From positions 74,887,463 through 74,951,462 of the forward strand of contig NC_051854.1 of assembly GCF_905115235.1 (NCBI RefSeq): a stretch of 64,000 nucleotides of DNA, given 5' to 3'. The stretch is from Hermetia illucens. Taxonomy: Eukaryota; Arthropoda; Insecta; Diptera; Stratiomyidae. Numbering within the stretch: position 1 is the stretch's first letter; the number at the start of each line of letters is the position of its first letter. The notes below the pieces were generated by a model. That model had not been told where the DNA came from and did no database searches. It worked only from the letters and a program-made list of their open reading frames with translations. The translations under genes were made by a program, and so were the position numbers. Positions 44,250 through 54,479 of the stretch are shown here, one piece after another.

Positions 44250-44446
44250 AATGGATCAACTCTTAACTTTATTTGTTCTAGCCCACTTGGTTAAGATATT
44301 TGGTTTCCCACTTCTCATCCCCTTATGCGCCCATCGAATTAATCAATGCTATTCAATGCAATGCGTAATCTACTTAAAAGTTGTCCCCATTCAGTTTCCA
44401 AAAAATCAATTAGGGAGCCCAACTTGTTTTTCATCAACAATAGCGT
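44250..44446 (+). other. Duplicated 3' flank of FABP copy 3
   Basis: The CCCCATTCAGTTTCC...AATCAATTAGG segment aligns with 53.77-53.82 kb after copy 4, so the duplicated unit extends about 300 bases past the gene. A frame at 44251-44448 is chance. Confidence 0.55.
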
Positions 44447-44640
44447 AACAACCGGTATCCCGTCTAGGCCTGCCTTAATAAAGAACTCCAGACACCCCGG
44501 TTTTGCGCCGAGGTCCACCAATTCGATATCCCTAAAAGCTGTCTGTCGTCCTGACCTACGACATCGCTCCATCTCAGGCAGGGTTTGCCTCGTCTAATTT
44601 TTCTACCATAGATGTTGCCCTTATAGGGGGAACTGCGGTA
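44447..44640 (-). mobile_element. RTE-clade LINE (family A), 3' end fragment
   Basis: About 190 bases of the 3' end on the minus strand, with the TTGGTGGACCTCGGCGCAAAA block and the ACCGGTTGTTACGC tail. It cuts the duplicated 3' flank of copy 3. Confidence 0.75.
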
Positions 44641-44789
44641 CCTCCAAGTGCGGCTTTTCCCAGAGAAATCAAATACGAGAGGATCGAGTCTCTGGCGGTA
44701 CGGTGTTGGGGGACTCTGTCGCACACGTACTGCCGCATATGCTTCTAACTGTTTTCCATAACACAATAGACTAAGTTTATGTCGAAAAA

Positions 44790-47700
44790 TATAAAGATTG
44801 GTCAAATAAACCTGTAGCATGCCAAAGCTCCCTCCTACCTATTGGCAGCGAGAATGGCAAAGCTACAGGATTTCCCCTACATCTTTCTGGTGCAAGAGCC
44901 GTGGGTTCGATTTAACAGAATCTGTGGCATTAGATCAGTAAAGGGAGCTAGGATCTTCTACGATGAAAGATCCATAAGACCGAGAGCTTGCGTCCTGATG
45001 TCAAGAAGGTTAGAGGCAACCATGCTGAGACAGAACTGTTCCCAGGACTTAGATACGGTCATCATACAATACCAGATAAATGGCGACAGGAAAAATATCA
45101 TAGTTGCCTCCGCTTATTTACTCTATGATTCTTTGTATCCTCCATCGACACAAGAGCTTAGGGATCTGGTGGCGTATGCAGAATCAAGTGGTTTCGAGCT
45201 CTTAATAGATTGCGATGCGAATGCTCAACATCTTTGTTGGGGCAGTAGCAAATGCAATCCAAGAAGAGAGAAACTATTTGATTTCATCACTTCAGCTGGG
45301 GTTATGACTGGCAACGTAGGGTGCGCCCCTACGTTCGTGGAACCGAGAAGAAGCGAAGTAATTGACCAAACAATCTGTACCTCAAAAGTGTTAGAGCTGA
45401 TTACACACTGACGAGTGCTAAACGAGGTCTCACTGTCAGATCACCGATACCTAGAATTCAATCTGATAATTGCGGGCGAACAGTCTGCAGTACAAAGACG
45501 GAACCCTAGGAAAACGGATTGGACAAAGTTCAATGAAGTTCTTGGCAATAAAGTATAGTTCCCTAGGCGACTCCTTTGGCGTTGGAAGATGAATTAAAAA
45601 CTCTGAACTGCACACTTTTAGAGTGCTATGCAGAGGCTTGTCCTATTTCCCGAAGCCAAAGCGGTAAAACAGTTTCTTGGTGAAACCGGGAACTGCAAAA
45701 ACTCACGAAATCAACCAGGCGATTTCTAAACCAGGCTTGGAAAAGTAACAAGAACGAAGACTGGTTAAATTTCAGAAACTCACAGCGTGAATATAAGAGG
45801 CTCGTTAGGTGTTCGAAACGAGACTCCGTTAGACCATACTGTGGGAAACTGAAAGGCGAGAAAGAGATTTCAAGGCTGTGCAGACTCCTCAAAAGGGATG
45901 AGTCGGCCAAGTTGGACTCTCTTAGAAAACCCGATGGTACTTTGACGAGCTCCAAACTGGATTTAGTACAGAACAAGTGAGAGAAATGGCAGGGGGAGAG
46001 TTCTTGCAACCTCTTCAACACGCAAGTGCTGCAAGGGGAACTGGAACACCGCGAAAGCGGTTGTTACCCATAGAAAGGTGAGAGCTGCCATACTGTCCTT
46101 TGAACATTTCAAAGCACCTGGCATGGATGGCATCTATCCGGCAATGCTAAAGGAGCGTATGGAGCACTTAGAGCGACCTCTAAGAAATATTTTTCGAGGA
46201 TGTCTTGCTCTGGGCTACGTGCCTTCCTCTTGGCCAAGGTTAAGGTAGTCTTCATACCGAAACCTGGGAAAGATGACTATTCTAATCCAAAGAACTTCAG
46301 ACAGATCAGCTTGACTTCATTTTTACTGAAAGATTTGGAGAGACTTGTGGAACGTCACATTCGTGGAAACGCACTTAGGTCGCGCCCACTTAGTGAAAAC
46401 CAACATGCTTACCAGCGTTGAAAGTCCTGTAAGTCTGCTCTTCATTCTTTGGTCACAAAGATAGAGAATCCAACTTTCGTGGACATTGAAGGACCTTTGC
46501 CTCGACATGGGGACTTAGGCATCATGTGGTAATGTGGATATACGTTGCCATCATTAGGTCGATGTTCGTATAGTAGTGTAGTGTGGTGGGTTAAGGTGAG
46601 ACAAAAAGGTTTTCACCGTAAACTAGCCACACTGCAAAGAACTGTGTGTCTGGGTATCACTGGTGCCATGAGCACGACAGCCGGCGCAGCTCTGAATGCA
46701 CTACTCAATTTGCAGCCCCTGGATATATTTATTCAAAGCCCCTGCAATGAGAGCAGCTCATAGACTAATTCGATTAGATCTATGGAGAAACAACGTATGT
46801 GGGGAGCACAGAGCATTGGAAGAGTTACTGGGAGGACTAAATCCAGTCGTTACAATGCATTCCGATTCTCGTGTCTCCATACATCTGTTTGGTAGAAGAT
46901 ATGAAGTTACCCTGAAGCGTAGAGAGAACTGGGAAGTCCCAGAGGAATGTGCGGCAGGATATATGGAAGTCCTCTACACCGATGGCTCAAAAACAGAAGA
47001 GGGTTCTGGAGCCGGAGTCTACCTCTCGAATAAAAACGAGAAGTGGACTTTTCCTTTACGACAATATGCAACGATTTTTCAAGCTGAAGTTTATGCGATC
47101 CTAAGGGCGGCAAACTAGGTGATTGGCTAGCGGTTGAAACGTAAGCGCATCGCAATCTGCAATGGTAGCCAAGCTGCATTGAAGGCGTTGAGTAGTCCTT
47201 CGATCACCTCAAAAATTGTTCAGGAATGCAGAAACCGTTTCAACTCTATCTCTAGATTCAATACGTGGAACTACTCTGGGTACCTGGTCACTGCGGCGTA
47301 GAGGGAAATGAAATATCGGATGCTTAAGCGATAGAAAGATAAATCTCCCCTATGCCGGGACTGGAAGCAGCAATTGGAGTATCAGTAGCATTAGCTAAGT
47401 CTGTTTTCAAAAACTGAGAACAAGCTTCCCACAATGACAGGTGGCAGAGCCTAAATGCTGCTCGACACACCAAAATTTTCCAGCCAGAACCGAACGTGCG
47501 TACCGCAAAGTTTATCCTGTCGAAAAGCAGGAGGACTTTCAGGTGTATTGTGGGCATTCTGACAGGCCATAATTCACTAGCTGGGCATATGTTCAGATTA
47601 GGAATTACTCAAAACGATACGTGTCCCTCCGGTAATGAAGAAGCGGAATCCACGGAGCATTTCCTATGTGAATGCCCCCCCCCTCCCTATGGACGCATCA

Positions 47701-47820
47701 GGCATCAGATGCCGATGTTCTCCAGTTGCGACGGGTAGCATTACATCCACTAACGGACATCCTGCGATACGTTAATAAATCCGTGCGCGGATTTCATCGT
47801 TATTTGTTCACAACTTGAGT
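44790..47820 (+). mobile_element. LOA-like LINE ORF2, nearly full length, decayed
   Basis: Plus strand. The endonuclease is open for 189 codons (44842-45411): FLVQEPWVRF (Glu), ASAYLLYDS (Tyr), DCDANAQHLCWGSS (Asp, Asn), with SDHRYLEF just beyond a stop. The linker has VSWWNRELQKL and SRLCRLLKRD, and RT fingers have VKVVFIPKPGKDD and FRQISLTSFLLKDLERL. Between VDIEGP near 46.49 kb and the thumb near 46.55 kb the whole catalytic palm is missing. The thumb has GITGAMSTTAGAALNALLN. RNase H has VLYTDGSKTEEGSGAGVYL, FQAEVYAILRA, CNGSQAALKALSS (Asp changed to Asn-Gly) and VPGHCGVEGNE. The C-terminus is GILTGHNSLAGHMFRLGIT plus a Cys/His block. Same family as 56-61 kb. Confidence 0.85.
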
Positions 47821-48780
47821 CCATCCCCCTTTTTTATTTCCCTTGGGTTTCGCTTCGCTAGCCACCATTCCCACTTTGGATACTTGTTTTAACTTTTAAT
47901 TCCCCCCCCCCCTTTTTTTCCTTTTCGGCGCCTGTTGATTCCCTAAAGCTTACATTCCCTCTTTATCTTACATTCTCTTACTTGATCGAGGGTCGATGAT
48001 CTTGTGTTTTGATGTCACTTGGGACTTTTTTGACACTGCTGCGGCCGGGGTTTTCGGCTTTTCTTTGGTCTTCTCTCTTTTTCCTGCGACCCATTATAAA
48101 GCACCCTGATGGCCCACGCTATGGCTTGGTTCAGGTTGTGCTTGTCCTTGATGAATTCGAACTAACTATTTTAGCCTCAAGCTGCATGAAAGATAGTTCT
48201 TCCGGGTCAGGGCTCTATTCTCGGTAAGTCTTGGCCAAATTACATAATCCTTCACCTTTTTCAATTGCTGAGCTCCTGAGAGCTTTTTCTTTTGCCGTCT
48301 TTGGTATTGGAGAGATCGTAATACGAGCTTCTCCTGAATGAATCTATTTCCTGCTGCTGGAGTATCTCTTGATTAGATGCGATGGGTGTCGAAATTGACT
48401 TTTTGCAGCTATCTCCTTACAGGCCATCATTCTTTACAATTAGTGTTCTTTGTACAGTTATGCTTCGTTGGTATATCTCCTTCGCCAAATCCAAAAAACT
48501 TGTAGCATTAGATAGCCACGGTGGCCAAGTTGTCCACCATCGAGGCACTGCGATCAAAAGACATCGACGACCGGGAGCCCGCTTGCTCACTCCCAAAAGT
48601 CGCCGGTACGGTTCCGAGCTCCCGCACCGTAAGTTTACTCCTTCTCTATTCGTCCATGCTGGTTTTATTTTCTGGGTATCCTTCTCATAGCCATTTGGTC
48701 CACACACTCCCTGGGGTCAGCCCTGATGGAAGATTTCCAAATCTTCACCAGCCTGCCCTCTGTCCTCCATAAAATTTACC
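47821..48780. other. Spacer with low-complexity tract; possible LINE ORF1 piece
   Basis: A C10/T7 tract near 47.91 kb follows the LINE. At 48.0-48.7 kb, minus frames (48417-48707) have basic, Ser/Pro-rich character that could be LINE ORF1. No diagnostic motif is seen. Confidence 0.3.
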
Positions 48781-48784
48781 CAGA

Positions 48785-49330
48785 AACCACTAGAGTTATC
48801 GTCACGGTCTATGGTGGTCTATGAACTGCTGCACGTTTTGTATTGGCTTTAATGGGGCTCCCCATATATAGTATGTGAAAGTCATGGTCATGTGAGATAT
48901 CAAGTGAAAGAGTTTAATTAGTATTAGATAATATATCTGATATTGGATGAAACCCAGGGAAGTGAGGACTCATAATATGTGCCCCAAAAAATGAAGCAGG
49001 TCTTGTTCTCAGAACCTATCCAATCGAAAAAACTGTACAAAATTACAGTGATGCACCTATACAAAATTTAAACCCCAAAATGTATTCCATTACGATATCT
49101 GCTCAAATCAAGTTAAGAACAGCATATTACTATATTTTAGAAATTTACTTGAAAACCTCCCTTAGGTTCATTCCAGAAATACGAAACTTGGCACCAATAT
49201 ACGTAAGTGATAATATAAGACACAATTGAATGGAATCCAACTATTGTTAACAAAATTATAGAAGGTCAAAGTTTTGTATTCCACGTGAATTCATTGTGCT
49301 CCTGGGCATTTGTCACGTCGTCATCATATA
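48785..49330. repeat. Dispersed non-coding repeat, copy N3
   Basis: It matches N1 over most of its length: 'CATTACGATATCTGCTCAAAT', 'TTTTAGAAATTTACTTGAAAA', 'CCCTTAGGTTCATTCC' and 'AAATTATAGAAGGTCAAAG' in the same order. No coding capacity. Confidence 0.65.
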
Positions 49331-49739
49331 AAGTGAACTCGTATCACACGCCATCTACTGAGTGGCGGGCTGCACTAATTTTAGTGGCAGCTCGCTCTAT
49401 TCCGCTCTTCACCAGATGGTAGTCTGATGACCACTCATCCCTGAACAAAAAAAAAGTAGTTATATTAGCTGAAACAAATCTAGGCGCTTTTTCGACTGAT
49501 ATTTCGACTATAAACCCTCTGTCACTTATAAAGCAATAACTCGACTTCTAATTGTCCATTGGTTATGAGATTTTGACAGAACGTCAATGACTCCTACTCC
49601 CGTCAGAAGAAAGCATCACTATAAATAAAGATTTTGAAAAAGTTTTGTTTACTTTGCGATAGAACTTATATCTATCTATGTTTTCATTTTACTTAAACTT
49701 TAAAAATGTGACCACTTCAACACAGGATATACCATGAAA

Positions 49740-49934
49740 CCATGATGCTAGGAAGGCCGACGAGTGGGTCAACCTAGGAATGCAACAGCGGAGGAAGGGT
49801 GCAAGCGTCTCAAAGAGCCCTAGAGGGAACAGAAGCACATTTCATCAAACGAACAATGTTGGCGCGTGGGTGTGGATGACGAGCTAGACCTCATTTAGAG
49901 GTCAATGGCAACCATATACGTACATAAGTAATAC
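49740..49934 (+). mobile_element. LINE 3' end fragment before FABP copy 4
   Basis: Plus strand. A decayed basic tail (GRPTSGST, EEGCKRLKEP) and the same GGCAACCATATACGTACAT end that precedes copy 3. It abuts the start of the duplicated upstream module in both places. Confidence 0.6.
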
Positions 49935-50538
49935 TGTCTGATGCAATGCACAAGCATATTGAATTAATCAGATACATTCAGCTTCTTGAATAGATAAGCG
50001 GTCCGATAATCGTAACCACACATGCATATAAAGATAAAATTGAAAATTTGGTGTAAATACGACGATATCTTTCGATGTTAGCAACGGCCTGGTAAAAGAT
50101 AAGCCCCGCAAAAACTGCCTTGTAATCGTTGATTCTAATCTGAGTTTATTAGGTATATAAAATAGTCATACATTTTTTATTACCTTTTAAATTATCATTT
50201 TTTATACCTTTCATATTTGATGGTCATGAAAAGTGTAATTTTTGACAGTTATAAGGTCCAAAACGTTCACTAACAATCGTCAGGGCACTTGTCAGCCTCT
50301 TGCCTAAAAAACATTTTTAACAGTGATAAGTACCTGCAAGTCCTGCTAAAGTCATTTCCGTTTGAATTTTATTTACTCATAAATTTTTGAAAAACGAAGC
50401 AAAAAAGTGCCGGTGCGTGCTGCAGTTATTATCAAAGTAAAACCAACAATCTCAATGATAGCCTATTCTTGCAAACTCATGGATATACATGTATCTTTAT
50501 CTGGCCGCTGAACAGAGCGCCAGCTCATTGAGGCTGGG
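49935..50538 (+). promoter_or_regulatory. Duplicated upstream module of FABP copy 4
   Basis: The most continuous module, with no insertion. AGATAAG at 49992 and 50097 and TGATAAG at 50334 are GATA-type motifs. AAAGATAAGCCCCGC and AGTGATAAGTACCTGCAAG are shared with copy 2 and copies 1 and 2 respectively. TCATTTCCGTTTGAATTTTA near 50.35 kb and CGGTGCGTGCTGCAGTTATT near 50.41 kb are shared with copy 1. Confidence 0.62.
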
Positions 50539-50574
50539 TATAAAATATAATGCAATGCCAAATTTGTTCACAAT
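50539..50574 (+). promoter_or_regulatory. Core promoter of FABP copy 4
   Basis: TATAAAA at 50539 with TTCACAATTC about 30 bases downstream. Confidence 0.72.
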
Positions 50575-50619
50575 TCGTTGAAGGTGGTGCAAGGATTAAC
50601 AACCAGCAAAATTATCAAA

Positions 50620-50692
50620 ATGGCCGCTTGGGAAGGAAAGAAATATAAATTTGAGAAGTCTGAAAACTTCGATGAATACTTGAAAGCCCTCG
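50620..50692 (+). CDS. fabp: FABP copy 4, exon 1
   Basis: 73 bases, donor G|GTGAGT. Closest to the general insect FABP start. Confidence 0.95.
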
Positions 50693-53514
50693 GTGAGTTT
50701 TATTTGATTTTAAATAATAGTAATAGTGACGGTGAGAGTGAATGACCTGCATGGTTACAAAGTAATAGTGAAGTGGTTAAGAAGTGGTGAAAAATGATCT
50801 TTTTATGTGAAAGTGGATTCAATCAAAATATAGATCACACAATGCTCACTGGAAATGCTTGGGTAACAGAACACATAAAATTAGGACTCCTGAGATCACA
50901 CTTATCGACCCTATATCCCTGCACTTTGTCCTAAATTGTATTTGCTGATCTCGACCACAATATATATATATACCGCTTTCTTCAAACAATATAATATTGG
51001 CCAGAATGATCTTCGAATGTACTAGGCAATGTGTATATTAACTCTGGGTCGACAGATTCGTGAAGAGACACGGTTGTGTTACTGCAATTGCAGAAGGTTG
51101 CAAAATTTCAAATCCTCAAATAAGACTGTCGCATCCCAAGGCGCAAGTCACCTACCTGGGGGAAATACTTTCGCAAGTATGGCCAGCTGAACGCCCTTTA
51201 CCACATTAACATAGCTAGCGCCACCTGGTCAGATTTGACCTCCTTAAGATTTCCAATCTCTTGACCTCGGGATTAGATCTCTTGGGACTATCTTCCTCTT
51301 AGGGGCTGATTTCCGCTGCTGCTCATTTTCTTCGCACTGGTACTGAAAGCTTAGGTCTGCCCTGAGATTTCTTAAGGACCTCCTCTGTTTTCAGGCCGTC
51401 CTTCAGATAGCGCAAATACCATTTATCACCTGCGTCACTGAGACCTGCCCCCCTCTTAACGTCTGATATGGTGACCTCAGACGTACCTTTGCTCGTTCCT
51501 GAGCCCGGATCTTGGTTCTGGTCTTCGCAGTAGGCCAATGTTCCCCCTTAGTCCAACTGTCTGACCTCCCAACATCTTCCCTCTTTGGTGTGGTCACCTG
51601 GCTCTTAGTGCTACAGAGAAGTGCCTTCGTCTGTTGGGCCAGTTAGTGTGCGGTACGGGGTCCCATTTACTTGTTGTTTGATTTGCTAATTTGTTTGATT
51701 CCCAGGAGTATCGAGGTTAGCAGGTCCACCGTGCCATAGCCTACCGTGAGGCCATACATCAAACACAGAGGGAGATAAGTTCAAATTCGACCTAAATTTT
51801 GTCTCGTTGTAGCTGTATTGGTTTTTCCGGATCCTATCTTGCCTAGTCCATTCAGAATATACTTCATGTTCGCACTAAAAAAAAAATTCCTCGAAATTTA
51901 CGAAGAGTAAGTGGATAGCGAACACCAGCCTGCTCTCTGTCAATCAAGATTTCGAGTTGTTCCTCGATGCGTTCCAAGTTCTCTAGTTATCACATTGAAG
52001 GCAGGCACATTTTTTCGGAATCTTAACAATCATCCCTTTCTCCAACTCCTTGGTAGAGACCTAAGATTCCTAAGATATACGACTGAGAGTAAGTAACAAC
52101 CATGCTTTCATTTTGCCGCAGCTTGCCATTTCATCCACAACAGGTGAAACTCCACCGGATCTTATACGATTGAGAATCATCGTCAAGTGCTCCGTATACC
52201 TTTTCAATTGCTCGTCATCTTGCACAAGAAGGCTACCGTTACCGTCCCTCACCTACAACCACCTGTAAACTCGTTCATTGTTATTATCTCCAGCAACTTC
52301 TGCCTCCCTCACAAACGCAACGGTAGAATTCCCTTTGTCACGACGTGTTCTACCCTGCACATTCCCGTACTTTTTGACGGTAAGGAAGTTCCAAGACGCC
52401 ACATTCATCTCCAAATTGCAGCAATTAATAGAGTTCTCACATCCCTATCTTCATCGATCTGCTACCTCGCGCCCACAGTCAGCCTGGTCCTGCAACGTCC
52501 TTCCGGCATGTGACCGACAACTTCATCCACACCAGGGATAAAAACATTGTTTGTTGCGGCTCAGTGTTCATCAATATTTCGAATGTTCTTCTTTAGAGTC
52601 AGTATTGTTTGCGCATGAAAAAAAATTGTCCCACTGCTGATCAAGGACGAGTCGCGAAAACGATCCGTATTGAAGTTACGGGACCGAAGGCAGGCGACCA
52701 TGAGATTATTGTCGATTTGATTAGATGCCCCAAGATTAAATCTCGGAATAATATGGAAATATATGAAACCGAATCTATTAAAGATATGGGGATTATTATT
52801 ATCGCGCCCCTTGATCGGGCGAAACCCAATCTGCCAATTTTTCGTAAATGAAGAAAACTGGCGGAAAAGTTTGAGGGTATATCACCAAGCGAATCTGAGC
52901 GCGGAACTAGTGTCCTTTTTAGGGTCTCGAAAATATTCAGAATTTTGTTAAAATACTAAGTTGTATTCGGAAGGCCTTACTAGCGTCCACCAATCTTTGA
53001 ATAAAGTATCACCACACCAAATATCCTTTGATAACTGTCAATACTTCAAATTTCGATGGTCGTCATTTATTATTTCCAAAAAGGTTTTCCCAACAATATA
53101 TTTATTCACTACTAAATCGCGGTCCTCTTTGCAGGAATTAGTACAGAGAATCGTCAATCTGGTACCGATGGAAACGCACCTGCTAGCTTGGTGAAAAATG
53201 GAGACGAATACGAATATATATCTACCACAGGGAGCGTTATGAAGTTCAAACCTGGAGTAGAATTCGATATAGACATCTATGGTGGACAGAAAATCAGAAC
53301 TGTTGTCAACTTCGAAACTCCCAACAAACTAGTCATGGAGCAGAAAGGTGATAAGCCAGGAAAAGTTATTCGTGAATTTACCAACACTGAAATGGTTTCG
53401 GTAAGTTTAAATTTAATTGTATTTACCTGAAATCATCTAAGATTTTATTCGTTTTCATTACAGACCTATACCTTCAACGGTGTGACAGGCGTAAGATATT
53501 ATAAGGCCATTTAA
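50620..53514 (+). CDS. fabp: Fatty-acid-binding protein, copy 4 (three exons)
   Basis: Predicted 129-residue FABP. Exons are 50620-50692, 53135-53400 and 53464-53514 in phases 1 and 0. Exon 1 encodes MAAWEGKKYKFEKSENFDEYLKALG, a full match to the family's N-terminal signature including N-F-D. Exon 2 opens GISTENRQSG, resembling copy 1, then KNGDEYEYISTTGSVMKFKPG (one residue shorter than copy 3). DIDIYGGQKIRTVVNFE, VMEQKGDKPGKVIREF (Arg104) and TNTEMVS follow. Exon 3 encodes TYTFNGVTGVRYYKAI with Arg124 and Tyr126, so fatty-acid binding should be kept. Intron 1 is the shortest of the four (2.4 kb); intron 2 is 63 bases. No sign of decay. Confidence 0.95.
51290..51790 (-). mobile_element. LINE ORF1 fragment, LOA/I type
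   Basis: Minus strand, homologous to 0.65-1.11 kb: EVTISDVKRGAGLSDAGDKW, YLRYLKDGLKTEEVLKKSQG and RPKLS. It lies in intron 1 of FABP copy 4. Confidence 0.65.
51880..52560 (-). mobile_element. LINE RT fragment, clade not assigned
   Basis: The minus strand reads VRDGNGSLLVQDDEQLKRYT and EHLTMILNRIRSGG at 52070-52252. Then, after a gap, ERIEEQLEILIDREQAG near 51.95 kb, the RT block D-R-E-Q-A-G. Probably the CR1/Dong-like type seen at 41.2 kb. Confidence 0.5.
52609..52851 (+). CDS. Unrecognised 80-codon open frame
   Basis: Plus frame inside intron 1 of FABP copy 4, with a Lys/Ile-rich, evenly mixed composition (GRVAKTIRIEVTGPKAGDHE; GIIIIAPLDRAKP). No domain recognised. The opposite strand also has a 62-codon frame. 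Base composition is more balanced than the surrounding intron. It may be a transposon piece or chance; I assign no function. Confidence 0.2.
   Translation: MRMKKNCPTADQGRVAKTIRIEVTGPKAGDHEIIVDLIRCPKIKSRNNMEIYETESIKDMGIIIIAPLDRAKPNLPIFRK
53135..53400 (+). CDS. fabp: FABP copy 4, exon 2
   Basis: 266 bases from CTTTGCAG|G to TCG|GTAAGT, 88 full codons plus the completed Gly25. Confidence 0.95.
53464..53514 (+). CDS. fabp: FABP copy 4, exon 3
   Basis: 51 bases ending TAA. R-Y-Y motif kept. Confidence 0.95.
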   Translation, partial: TYTFNGVTGVRYYKAI

Positions 53515-53591
53515 ACGGTTAAGTTCGATGGTGCAGCAGCATTTAAGTGAAAATTGTTAATCGTATCTCATTGGGAGATTAAAAAATCCAC

Positions 53592-53597
53592 AATAAA
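53592..53597 (+). promoter_or_regulatory. PolyA signal, FABP copy 4
   Basis: AATAAA 78 bases after the stop codon. Confidence 0.62.
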
Positions 53598-53639
53598 TTT
53601 TTAATATAAAGCGTCCTCATTATCATTTATTAAACTCGA

Positions 53640-54250
53640 CCGCACCTTACCCCTTACTTCCTTTAAACTTTCTGATCGCGGTATTTCCCCATCCAATTCA
53701 CGTTCCCTTATGTGAAGATTGATACCTGCCATCTGTCCATTGAACCTGTCATACTTACTTAGAAGCTGGACCCATTCAATTTCCGATAAATCAATTTTAG
53801 GTAGCCTAACCTGTCTTTATCTATGGAACCATAATCATTATCAATCAATAACCTCCCATCTCTCACTCATCTGTCAATTCTTATTACGCGCTGATTTCCG
53901 GTGTCCGGGTCCCTCTTCTTCACACTTCCCGCACTTTTTTACTTACCTTGATAGATGATGCATACTGTTGTAAAGCAATCCAATTCGAGGTATCATCTCT
54001 TCAAAGATACTTGCTTCTTAAGCCTGCATGTCACCCAGCCTTTCCTGAAGCGATCAGTTTATGCGCTGATTTCAACAAGTTAATAATACCAATCTATGTG
54101 CCCCCATGGGCCTTCCTTATATCCCACACTATTGAGGCCAAACTACGCGTAAAGTCCAGCGCCGATATTTTTCCGAGAAGTAACCGCATCTAACTCCTTA
54201 GCTTGCATTCTATAGTTATCTCCAAATTTCATTTTTTTTTTATAATACCT
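53640..54250 (+). other. Duplicated 3' flank of FABP copy 4 and spacer
   Basis: 53.70-53.83 kb aligns with the flank of copy 3 (CCCATTCAATTTCC...AATCAATTTTAGG). The remainder to 54.25 kb shows only short frames without motifs. Confidence 0.5.
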
Positions 54251-54254
54251 CAAC

Positions 54255-54470
54255 CTCTTTTTCTTCTTTTTCTTCAGCCTTTGTCCCGTTCACAAGCGGG
54301 GTCGGCTCGTCGTGATCGGTTTCGCCATTTGGCGCTACCGAATGCCCGATCTTGGTGCAATCTCGAGGCTTTTAAATCCCCATCCAGCGTATCAAGCCAC
54401 CGTTGTTTAGGCCTGCCTTTTGGTCGTTTACCATCGACTTCGATGTTCAGACCAATCTCAAAGGATATCA
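54255..54470 (-). mobile_element. RTE-clade LINE (family B), C-terminal fragment
   Basis: Minus strand, homologous to 5.74-5.93 kb: the conserved GRPKQRWLDTL-type tail followed by ADPACERDKG-like residues. The opposite-strand 122-codon frame is its shadow. Confidence 0.7.
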
Positions 54471-54479
54471 GCGTAGCGC

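Noticed and set aside
7747-53514. The four exon 2 copies as mutually exclusive exons of one gene
   Set aside because: Each exon 2 has its own exon 1, TATA box, exon 3 and polyA signal, so these are tandem genes.
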